From Zhengitettix transpicula (taxonomy: Eukaryota; Arthropoda; Insecta; Orthoptera; Tetrigidae): DNA of 64,000 bases. Positions 43,701 to 55,700 of the stretch are shown piece by piece; the stretch's first letter is position 1, and every line of letters begins with the position of its first letter. Where the stretch lies: NCBI GenBank assembly GCA_037074705.1, contig CM073593.1, positions 58,657,501-58,721,500 on the forward strand. Reading direction: 5' to 3'. Below the pieces are notes generated by a model, which saw nothing but the letters and a program-made list of their open reading frames with translations, was not told where the DNA came from and searched no databases. A program made the position numbers and the translations under genes.

Positions 43701-46700
43701 AAATAAATGATAAATACCACACAACATTTCTGCAATGATGTCAACATCTCTGTATTTATTTTCACTCATCACAACTGGCATTTTATAAAAAAAAAATCTT
43801 TTTAGTAATTTGAGGATTGATGTAGTATGCTACCGTTGTTGTTCTCGTTTTCAAGGTCTGTGAATCTCATTCCTGAACGAATTTTCGTATTCCTGGGATG
43901 CAAAAAGGAAGCAATGTGATTCTATATATCCTTATCTGTGGAGACAATTTTATTTTTTTTCTTTCGACCTGCATAATTTATCTGATATTTAATGACTAAT
44001 ATACGACTGCAGAAAGAGTTCTCGCGTTTCCACTCTGGAACAACAGCCTAAACGTCGCAGTTTAATGACTTGTAAACGTGTGGAAACTCAGATTCTACAC
44101 CGGGAAAGCTTTCGATCTTTGAATATACAAATGGTTAAAAAAATATATTTTTAAATTTCACTTATACTTCTACAAATAAATTGAGGGGTACTTGCGTATT
44201 AACGCCACCGCAGCACAAAAAGTTCGCACGTGCGGGCGGGCAGTTTTATCTTTTGTATTCTTTGTTGCCTTTTTGTTTGCTGATTTTTGACGCCATTTTT
44301 TAGCGCTACGAAAATGCGCATTCGGAATTTGCCAAAAACAGAACAAGACGCAATTTTATTTTTTCAGGAGCGAAATATTTTACGAAAAGAACGAAAATGT
44401 ACCAATTCCAATGAGGTGAAACTTTATTTCGGTAAGCGTAAGTTTTGGAAATGTACTTTAAGACAGTGTGATCAGCAAGTGGAATTTGAAAAGACAACTG
44501 GTTTGAGGGAAGCAGAATTCAATTTTGTTCAGCTTTGAGATTCGTATACTGCTGGTGCGAGGAGTTGACGTCGATTAAATTTTTTGGAAAGCAACTTGAT
44601 TTATCAGATAAAACTGTTACAGATTGGAACAATTACATGCGTGAATTATGTGTCTTGGATATGGAGAATAAACCAAAGAAAAAGTTAGGTGGACCAGATT
44701 GCATTGTGGAAATCATATGGCGACAGCATCAAGTGAAAGAAAATAGACTGTTTTGAATCTATGTTGAACTCTATATCAACTTATTTTCTACCGAAATCCG
44801 ATTGACTTTGTTTTTAAATAAAGTGTTTTATTTTATTATTTGTCGCAAAAAATTTTAGGTGTATATTGGCGGCACTTAAACCGCCAAATCTATAGCTGCG
44901 GTGGCGTTAATACGCAAGTACCAAATTGAGATTATTTTCACTACGATTCCGATCTGCATTTCAAAAATGTTGTACCCGAATGTCCGAGGTGTAGAGGAAG
45001 GTTTTCACTCGTTAAAGCGTGTCGTCTTGAACTGATCGCGTACTCATGTGACATCAAGTGCAACATTGCGTGAAACGTATGGCAGGGATCACTTACATCA
45101 CGATTGTTACTAAATATTAAGTGTACGGTTTCATTTTAATTTCCGGATTGAGTCAATACAGCTTTGCGTTTCTAATCATCGGTCTTCCGAACTTATTTTG
45201 TTGATTAGTTACAAACCCGATTGAGACGCCTTGGCGTATGACCTCCATTTGGTGTCCAGATTGAGATTCACTGCACCTTGTAGCTTTATGCTGTGAAAGT
45301 GCATTGAATATGGGCACAGTAACTGGACGTTTAACTGGAAAGTGGAACAGATGCATAAATATTTGGCGTCGATCTTTTCCTTCTGCTTTGGTCCATCCTT
45401 GAAACTGAACTCGTGGTAAAAATTTGATATCACGCCAACATACCTGTTTAACAGTTCAACAATAACGGGTACTAAAAATAGCGCCACTTACACTGTTTCA
45501 CATATTTACGCGTATCCAATCATATTATCTTCGGAGCTTCTCCAAGCCGTCTCCCGTGGACACGAAATCACGGTAGATGTTCCAAAAGTAAGAAAGTCTC
45601 CTTCTTTCGCGATATTGTAACCATTAAGGCCCGCCCGTAAACTTTCTGGGGAAAGCCATTTGCCGCTTGTTTACGAACGTCGACAGCAAAATTATTTGTC
45701 ATCACGTAGCTGGAAGGGCCGATTCTATTGTGAAAACGCTCGCCTCGCCTCGCTTCATCTGTCTAAATGTTGCTCGTTATCGTCCGAGGTGCTAATAGCA
45801 GAAACACCTTTCTCGTACAGAAGACAAAACAACCTATCCCAATCCACAAGAAATTGCATACGCTCAAGAAAGAAGTCCAACACTTTCTAGAAATAGTTAA
45901 TTTACCAGTCTTATTCTTGGGTTGTAAATTTAGGCACCCAAACCTTTTCATGTTATAAGCCGTATTAATAATAAAATTACCAGAGTTTTTGGTCTTATTT
46001 TACAATTCGGAATGACGACATTGCTTAGTATTCTATCATATTCCCTATACCCTGTAGACAAGCTGGACTTCAAGGATATTGAGTTCTCAATTATGTATAA
46101 TTACAATAGTATCTCATAATTATAAATATACGTAATATATTTATTTTACATAGGATATATTTAATTATATTAATTTTGTTAGTTCATTAGTTGAATGGGG
46201 GCTAGTTCATTTTTTAATTTTATTATTATTATGCTTTAACAGTTTAATTTTAAACTAATTGAACGCTCATCGATGTTTATTTAATGAATTTGTTTCTCTT
46301 AGCGACTTGTCTAATTTAATGGAAGAACAGAGCCGTATAAACTTATGTTACACTGTGATAATTAATTTGCGTAATAAGTTCATACATTTGTTTTTCTTTG
46401 CTAAGGCTGAAAATACGTCATTAATTCGAAATTGTGCCGATTTCGGCAGTGAGCGCGTTATGAATTTTCCCCGTAATTAACGTTCATAATAAATTATTAA
46501 CGTGATGGTTTGAAGGGCTACGAATCCGATGGGAATCCCTGTGTAAAACAATACGAAATCAGAACGAGGTCTTTCAGTGGCAATGTTTTGCATCATTTTA
46601 GTCAAACCATATAAATACAGGGTTTGTAAAAATTTTATGAAGTTATATTAACTGATCTTTAGTCCATCTAATAAACTTAAAATAGCAAAGATAATGATTT

Positions 46701-49700
46701 ATTAAATAATAGAATAAGAAAATAACTCAACAGAATCGTTTACTGTAGATTTAAAGATTAGCAAGTTACGAGATAAAAATTAATAAGAACTGTATCAACG
46801 CACATAAAGTTGTCACAACAGCCTATTAATGTGTCATGTATGGTTGTGCATCACGCAGAAGTTTCTTCGTGCGGAGCGTCAATGTTAATTGGAAAAAATG
46901 TTACAATTCAGTATATCCGATTTTATTTAACTTGACGTCATTTCGGAAAAGGTTCTAAGAAAAAAACAAAGGATATCATAGTTATAATTAATATTTAAAA
47001 TCTAAGAAAATTAAGTAAATTTATCGTATAAATTTCCCACTCTATATCTTAGTTGTAGACCCCTTTATTTAAAGTGAAATTATTCTCGAGGACTTTACAG
47101 GTTTGAAATTTAAATTTTAGCTTCACGATAAAATTCCGGCGTTTGTAATATGCATATCAATACTGTAGCAGAAATATTAAATTTTGATCAAGATATTCAG
47201 CGGGAGGGATGCTTTAAATTCATTAATCAATGGCATCGTCGAGCCTTCCAAAGAGAAGAGATTGCGAATAGAAAAACAGTTCTCTAAGCATAATTGTCCC
47301 TTAGAGTGAATCAAAGGATAGAATTATCAGTTCATTCCTTAATTATCCCAAAAATATACATTTTTATTATAACTGTAACACGAGTTTGTTTTTGTATTAA
47401 TCCAAATGTTCATCAGTCGCCAATTTCAATAAGAAAATCTAATCGTTTTCAATTTATTTGTTTTGAAATTCAAATTTGGAGCTCTTCACCATATTTCCAC
47501 AGTCATCTGTACAGAGAAAGATAAAACATAATTTAATGGAACACATTTCAGTTCAACAGGAATCTCATACATAAAATTATTTTACATTTTCAAAAGGTTG
47601 AAAAGAGCCGTATATGTATATATATATATATATATATATTATTTCGTACTCAAACCTTTAATTTCTCCTAAAATAATTTGTTCCCTTCTAGAATCTTCAT
47701 GTCATGATTGCAACGGTTTCTAGCAAGCTACGAGTCCAAATGGTGAATTTAAATAATTTTCAAAGGATTGATTAGTATTTCTTATTCAATAGCGTGAGAT
47801 GAAAGTAATCATACAAAAACAACATATTATTTTATTTTTAATTAATAATTCCATTATGGTAAAAAGGACTGTTAACGTTGATGAGCAAAAAAAAAACCAA
47901 AACGAGTCTCCAAGTTTTTAATTTTATTAAATAATTTGTTGGAAGCTTTCAACTCTTTTGTTATAATCATCCTTCCTGTCCTATAATTAAAATCACAATA
48001 CCTTTAAAAATTATTAGTACCTATATATACCTATATCACTAATATAAAACTATGTTGTTTATTCAACAAGGTCTGTTCTTAAAGTTCCAGTTGTATTATT
48101 AGTACCTATAGGTACTAATAATTTTTAAAATTATTGTGATTTTAATTATAGGACAGGAAGGATGATTATAACAAAAGAGTTGAAAGCTTACAACTAATTA
48201 TTTAATAAAATTAAAAACTTGGAGACTGGATTTGGTTTTTTCTGCTCATCAACATTAATAATTCCATTGGTAATTTATTGTGGATAATTCAAAGTAATTA
48301 AAAGCATACATATTTTTAACTATCATAAATGACACAGCTTGGAAAATTCAAAATACTATTAAATACAAAATTAAATACCTATATGAAATGGTAAATTAAA
48401 TAAACAATTGGAAAATATCAGCGTTATTCAGACTAGAGTTGTTTTATCATAACAGTATTTTCTCTAGAATATGAATATGAACGCAAGTGTGTAGGGATAA
48501 CTTGATCTAAATTTAAAAATCGTTGTTTTTACGTTTATTTGTCACGGCTTTTATTGCATGTGGATGCAATATACGAATATCCATGATTTTTTCTGAAATT
48601 TCAAACATACATTCGTTTCCCAGATCTTCTATGGTCATTATTCGTTATTGTAAGTCTTTACAATAACCACTACCTCAACGTATATTTTGGCCTTCTTCAT
48701 TACACAATTTCAAGTCTCATTGCATTATAAATGGAACTAAGTTATTCAAAAGTTTTTATTTTGTTTTGGTTAGTCTTGACGCCATGTGGGTCCAGTTTAC
48801 CTGTCAGAGCGGACCTACATTTGACACGAGAAAGTCGGTCATTCGCACGGCTCGGGGGAGGGGCCAAGGTGGTGGCCCCCAGGACTATTTTTAGCGGCGA
48901 TATCGACCACGACTTCTAGCGTGCGCTAGGTCGACGTCCACTGTCACGCCATCTGCACACTCGGGCGTGAAGCGACGCGGCTTAGTTCCTGCGACGCCCA
49001 CCAGATGGGTGTCGTCGGCGGAGCGCACATGCTTTCCACGTCACCATTGTTCCGCTTAACCGCTTGCACAATAATTGATACTCGTCAATTATGATACCTA
49101 GTCCGAGAAGTATTCGAAAAAAAAAACTACCCTGATATTTTCTTAAATTCTAGGAATGTACGCGATGTGGTCAACGACATATACTTCAGAAGTTATTGCA
49201 CGATGGTCGTTGATCTCTTTGACCAGTGGATATCAGTTGCACTAATCGAAATGGATTCGATATCGTTCAGTCGTAGTTGTAAGGTCCTTAACATATTTAA
49301 AACGGTTACTATTCTATTATTATTCAAGTGCAAAATATTTGGTAGATAATTCCTGCAATTTATTATCAAATTCATAGCTGTGATGACCCTATATCTTCTT
49401 CCTTTCTCTGCCTAATAAAGCACGTCTTTGCTAGTAATAATGTTTAAAATTAATTTTTTTATTAGAACTACGGTTTTACAAAATTATCTTTAAGTTTTTG
49501 TACAAAGCGAAGAACGTTTAACGCTGTATTTAATAAACTTAAACCTGTTGTTCAGTACAAAATAGTTAAATAATCGCCAACATGTATCAAGGATTACTGA
49601 GATATATTGACTTACAGCCGTCAAATTATTGGTAATTTCATCAAGAAACGTAAGATAAGAATGAAAATGGTCCCAAATTAAACAGATGTCACTTCATGCT

Positions 49701-52700
49701 CTTAATTTCCCATAAAATTATCTGGAACGTGTTTTATTAGACCGTAAAAACGAAAGGGTCGGCACCATTATCGTGACCGGCGATGCGTCACGATAGTACA
49801 TTTACGTGGTCACAGACTTATTCACGGTTGCTTTCATACAGACTAGCTGCTGAAATAGTCGAACGGTTTACTGACTCCACGGAATAAATTTTAAGCGAAG
49901 CTGAAACCTAATAAAAGCATATTCATGCTCCGATGTTTTTTCGCTGATAATTCCCAATTTATGCGCCGTAAATAACCTCAGCGCTTCCCCTTCCTTTTCG
50001 TATCAACCCCGTCTGAACTGGATTCCAATTTCAAGCCAGAAATGGTATAAATAACTTGGATCGCTCTATTCCCACTCCTGGTTTTAAAAATTTAAACCCT
50101 GTGTGAACGTTATTTTTGTAATATAAAATCAAAATTATGTCAAGTGTCTGCAACGAAAACTTAAACACAGTTAAACTAACGACGAGGTAAAATGACTCTT
50201 TAAATTACAGTACAAAATATATGTGTGGATTACAACAATTATTTAAATTCATTGAAACAGAAAAGTGGTAAACTATATCGAAAACATCAAATAGCACAAT
50301 TAGACTGTTATTTTATCCAAATAAAACTAAAGTTATAAATATTTAAACTACATAACATTGACATGCATGTTAAGCATTCTTTAAATTGTGCTGTTATAAT
50401 TTTCTGGGGCAAACCACTTGCTACAATGTAAGCGATAAGGAATCTGTATGCGCATGTAGCGAAGCTCATGAATGTTGATTATTAATAATTAGAAATGATA
50501 ATTACGATTTTTAGCATGATAACTTCCCAAATAGACGAAAAATGATCAATTATTTAGGTTTCCTTTAATTATTTTCTCCTTTAAAAATATTTATATCACT
50601 TTTTGTTTACCACATATGTTTAAAATGGTTTCATTCATATAATATTAAATTATTAGTGCTATATATTTTTAATTATAAAACTATAGAATTATATAGTTCA
50701 TTTTTTTAATGAAATACAGTAAACACAATTACACACTGGTATAATTTTAATTGTAGTGACGAATCAAAAGTTGACTATTTTAATTAATATTTATACCTAA
50801 TTAATTAATAGCTTCATGTGGTTTGTTGGTTTCATTAAAATTAAGAGTACAAATAATTTAGAACTTTAATACGGTTTTATTTATCAGGCTTGAGAAATAC
50901 TTTTGAGGAGGTCAATTTATATAAAGTATTTAAAAACGCAAAATCGAAAATTTACTCTTCAAAGTATGTCTCAACTGAACGCCTTTAATTATTTTTCATA
51001 CATCACTCCTTAAAAATGTAATTAAATCAGTCATAATGTTCATGATAATAATTTATTCAATTTTATGCGTTCACATGAAGCGATTATTGTCGTGCGGTAT
51101 TTGTTGTAGTCTACTTTTTTTTGATTAGTGTGTTTTAATACTATATAACATAATTATGACATTTCTTTTACCTTAAACGCCTACAAACTCTATACTACTA
51201 TACTAATAAACATTTTGGTTGTTGTGAATGTAAATGTGGGAAGGGTTGCAAATGCTAACTAGCTAGTTCCTAAATAAATGGGCATGTTAGATTTCGTGTG
51301 TTCTTTGCATTTCATGCAACGCATCCATAGGCATAAGAAATCCTCCACGTGGGAGTCCGCCGACAGGTAACCAACACCTCATCTGAGTGCAATAAGAAAA
51401 TAGTGGCTTATCTCCGTTTGATTTGCTTGCTGGAATGCGCTTTTTTTGCACCTTTAGGAAGCAGGGAAGAACACAGGTTTACTGTCACGAGTATACGCGA
51501 ACTCACAGCTTTGCCTTAGTTCGTAGGTGCTTCTCTTAGTTTGCTCGTTTTCAGCTTATCTTTGAAAACTGCACATTGAAGAATACAAAAAAAAATTAAC
51601 TAATATGCATGTTATCATAAGAATAACATACACACTGTCACACAACATTGCATCACGAGACTATCTTACCGTATAGTGTTAATACCACCAGTATTATAGC
51701 TACAGTTTTTTTTAATATTTGTTGTCAGACGTAGAAATGGAACACTGAAAGTATTTAATTATAAAGAGTTTTGACAAGGAATTTGAATTTTGTGGTCAGA
51801 TATAAAAAAATTATATCCACAATAATAGTTATTGGCCTCATAGTGAATATTATAATTGAAAAGTCTGCTCTTCATAAATATTGGACTACAGGAATTTCAA
51901 ATCTGGCAATAAATATAAATGTAAAAATATCAAGGGTCGAGGAATAATGTTTTCTTTATATAACTGAAAAAATTGGAGATCTAGAACCTCCTCAAAAATA
52001 TTTTAATCTTCTAGGAAATCGTTTGAACCCTTAAAGTATTTATGGGGCGGTTAACTTTCTCAAGTTTTACGTTTTTTTTATAGCGTATTTACTGTTGTAT
52101 TTCAGCCCAGATACGTGGTACAGCACCACCAGCTACGTGCAGAGCTACTCGCAGGATATGGACGACCGCTTGTATGCAGACAGCAGCTCCTACTACCGAT
52201 CCACCAAACGCTCCAGAGGTAAAAATTTTCATATTTCATTAGAAAAAAAAATATGGAGAGAGCATATTTCCCACTAGCCTAACGAAGATAAGTTATTTTC
52301 ATTACAATATAGCACTGAAATAAGATATAAGTGATTCTTTCTACTAATTTTTCAAGAACCTATTTAGATATTTGATTCAAATTTTAATAATATTACTATG
52401 GCACTGAATCTTGTTAGAATTGAAAACTATATATAAAATTCGTGAGTTGGCGGCTATGAATTTTTCAACGGCTGTGTATTTGTTGAGTAGTAATAATCGC
52501 GTTTTATTGCTTAATTCCTGGAATATTCCAATCCATTTACTTGACATTTTCACAATGGTTTCTGTTAAGCGTTCGGGATTATTCTGTCTGTTTTTATTTT
52601 TTTTAAAATTAAATTGCAATTCTGGCATTCCTTTATACGTGGGTACCTTATTATTTTAATATACTATGGATTACTCTACGTGAGATAAACAGCGGAAATT

Positions 52701-55700
52701 TAATTTCCCGTTAAGCACCTTCTAATGCAAGGAGCCAATAAGGGTGGATATAAATACATTCCTAAGGTGTATTGCGTGTTGCATTCAAGTAATAACTGAA
52801 AAATTTAATCGTATATTTACAGAACTCCAAGAACGTGGAAGTCTTTCTTTCATATTTGTAATAAATTTCTTCCGGAATTCAAACATACTGGATCATTCCA
52901 GGAAAGTTGTAATTTAATTATTACAATTATTCTTTTTTATTTTCATTAGTAGTTTCACGCCGTATTGGAAAAATTATTCAATGTAATTTTTAACAGTATA
53001 CCGTAATTATATTTCCAAACAGTTTTTAATGAAAGAATAATATTTTACAATGATTTTTTCGCTGCAATGAGAATTTAATGCAGAATTACATTTTCATATA
53101 GTTGTCGAAAATTTGTTCCCCATGTTATTCGAAGTCAAAATTAGCAACAGTATCTTAAAGATCTCATCGTCTTGTTTTTTTTCGTCTGTACATGTAGTTA
53201 AGCGTGTAATATCGTCGAATCTGGTCACAAAAGTTGGACTCTGAATCCATACAATCACTTTTCAGATCTTAACGAATGAGGCTTTAGTGCCTGAACCAAA
53301 CCATGGGAAATAAAACATTGAAAATGGCCCAATCCATCAGCCCCAAAATTCCGCCTGGGTGAGGAATTCGTTTCCTCGCTTATCAGTAAATGGATAACGT
53401 CAGCAATCGGAATTTACGGGTGCTACGAAATACATACAATTCCACTAATTATTGTATGCAATATATTTATCCTCACTGATAAGTGCTATAAACTTTAAAT
53501 ATATTAAAACAGTTGAGTTGTCATTGCAATGAGGAAATTTAACCTATGTAAGATATTCGTTCTGCAATTAAAATAAACATAGATTAACAACTTTTTTAGA
53601 TATTGAATTTTGAAAATGTCGTTTAAATATTCCCTGATACTATTGTAGTAACAATTATTATGTCTCATCAATCAAGATACTAACGTGGACACTACTTAAC
53701 GTCTGTTATAAATCCATATTTAATTAGATTAAAAAGAGTATTAATACAGAAAGAATGAAAAAAATATTGATCATTTTAGATCTCTATGAAGGTATTTGTC
53801 AATAAATGGAATTTTGAAAACAAAGGCAGAGAACAGTTGTTGTATTTATCACTTTTAATTTCAAATTTTTGTATATTTAATTTATTTACAGTCTTTGTTT
53901 GTAATTAAGGTCACCTTTTCTTTTATTACTTACGTGCTTAGTAAATTAAATTTTTAGGAATTTTGTATATAAAGTTTATAAAATTCACCATATATCCAGA
54001 CTATTTTTTAAAAAAATTGTATACATTGAATGAAAATTATTTCACTAACGATTTCCAAAAAAAATATACCGTATCTGCGAAAGTAATAGTGAATACGGTT
54101 AGAGACGCATAGTAAAAGAAATTGATATGATGAAAGAATTTATAATTTTTTATGCCTTTTAAAACTTATTACATATATTTTTAAGTTGTTTCTACTGTTT
54201 CTAAAATTGTTTCTCAATGCAAATTTCATATAATACTTAACAGGAGAAAAATTTAGGATGTAATGAGGGAATGCAACAGAAGCGTGACTTTCAATTCATG
54301 TGGAGGAATTATTTATAGCAGACAATCCTTTTGACAAAATTAGTCAGGTTTCGCATGAAATTCAAGGATTTCGTCAACAAGCAAGTTAATTTACAGAAAT
54401 TACGATGGGTCCAAAAAGTTTTACTCAATCATATATGTTTCATTTGAATTAAAGATGTGATAAATTAATCACTTGTCTTCAACTAAAATAGTGGTCTTCT
54501 AAAATAGTGTACGTTACGGTTTAGCGTTACGTATTCGCTGTTATACTTGAGGAAACTAGCGAAGCTTTCTCTCGCTAAACTTCGTACGCAGGCCGGAAGA
54601 AGGGTGGAGGTTACTTGTCAACGAGAGCCTCTCGACCCATGGAGAATACAGCCCCGAGGGAGCTTTATAATGGCTTTGGATATTCTCGGAGGCCCATTTG
54701 GGACGAAAATGTAATGAGAGAAGCCTGACCACTGCCGTCATCTGAACTACGGTTTTCTAACAAACTAGATTTATGCCATTAGTTTAGGGACACGAAAATT
54801 TTCAACTGTAGGGGAAAAAAACGAGTTAAAGATTCGAAGAAAATTACCTGTCATTAACGATATCTTTGGGAGATTTTTACTTTATTTCAGCCTATTTGTC
54901 ATCGTGAGCAAAATCGAAGATTTTACTGCTGTATTCCTCAGTAGAAACAAAACGTAAACCTTTTCATTGAAGTAGTAAGGAAACAATGAAGGATACAGGA
55001 ACTCCAGTCTCCTGTTATATTTTTTCTCCGCTATCGGTTTCGCTGGTAAATAAAATGACCTTAAAAATCAGGATTGACGAAAATGATCTCAGTTTTCTAA
55101 CAGAGTAATCTTGTAATATAAATGTGGACGCTGAAAGAATTTTTAACAGCAATAAAAATACAAACAAATTTTTAAAAAATTATTACCAAACATTTTTTCA
55201 AAAAAATTTTTTTTTAGTTTCTACCGAAATATATAATGTGTGTTAAAGTTTCTTCTATTCATTTTCTCCTCCAGTTTCTCATTTCTTCTCTGTTTGGAAC
55301 CCATAATTTTTTTTTATTAGTTTTGATATTGTATTTCTCATGTTTTCGTTAGTCCTTCTTCATTTTGTACACAAACAAATGAATTACAGATTAACACAAT
55401 CATGTTACTTCACCATTAGCGGCATATATTTTGAAACAAATAAGAGTAGTGCCTGTTATTTGAGGAATTCCGATGAAGCGATCACCGTAAGAAGTATTTT
55501 TCAATAGGAGATTGATAATAAGTTTGAACTTGTGGACAAATTTCTAAAAAGAAATTGTAGAGGACGTCTAAATACGGTGAAGGTACAAACCCCTCTACTA
55601 AATAATGTATATGAAATGAGGACTTCAATGGTTTAGGTTCAAAATAATAAGATTTTGAAAAACAAATATTACTACGGAAAATATAAAGCTTAATGATTCA

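Larger units (their letters stand above)
42889..52105 (+). other. unc-13 intron 4 of window (9.2 kb)
   Basis: From donor GTACCACA to acceptor GTATTTCAG. It holds Penelope tail copies D and E, a CRE cluster, the Merlin-type transposon, the 398-bp foldback element and a G+C-rich island. In 44940-47600, 48270-48770 and 49040-52100 I see no recognisable feature apart from one CRE palindrome at 46933-46940. Confidence 0.85.

Noticed and set aside
48731..48919. 62-codon frame starting with a hydrophobic, signal-peptide-like stretch ([16 protein letters not shown])
   Set aside because: Short, no follow-on exon seen, and the second half is simply the G+C-rich island. Not enough to call a gene.
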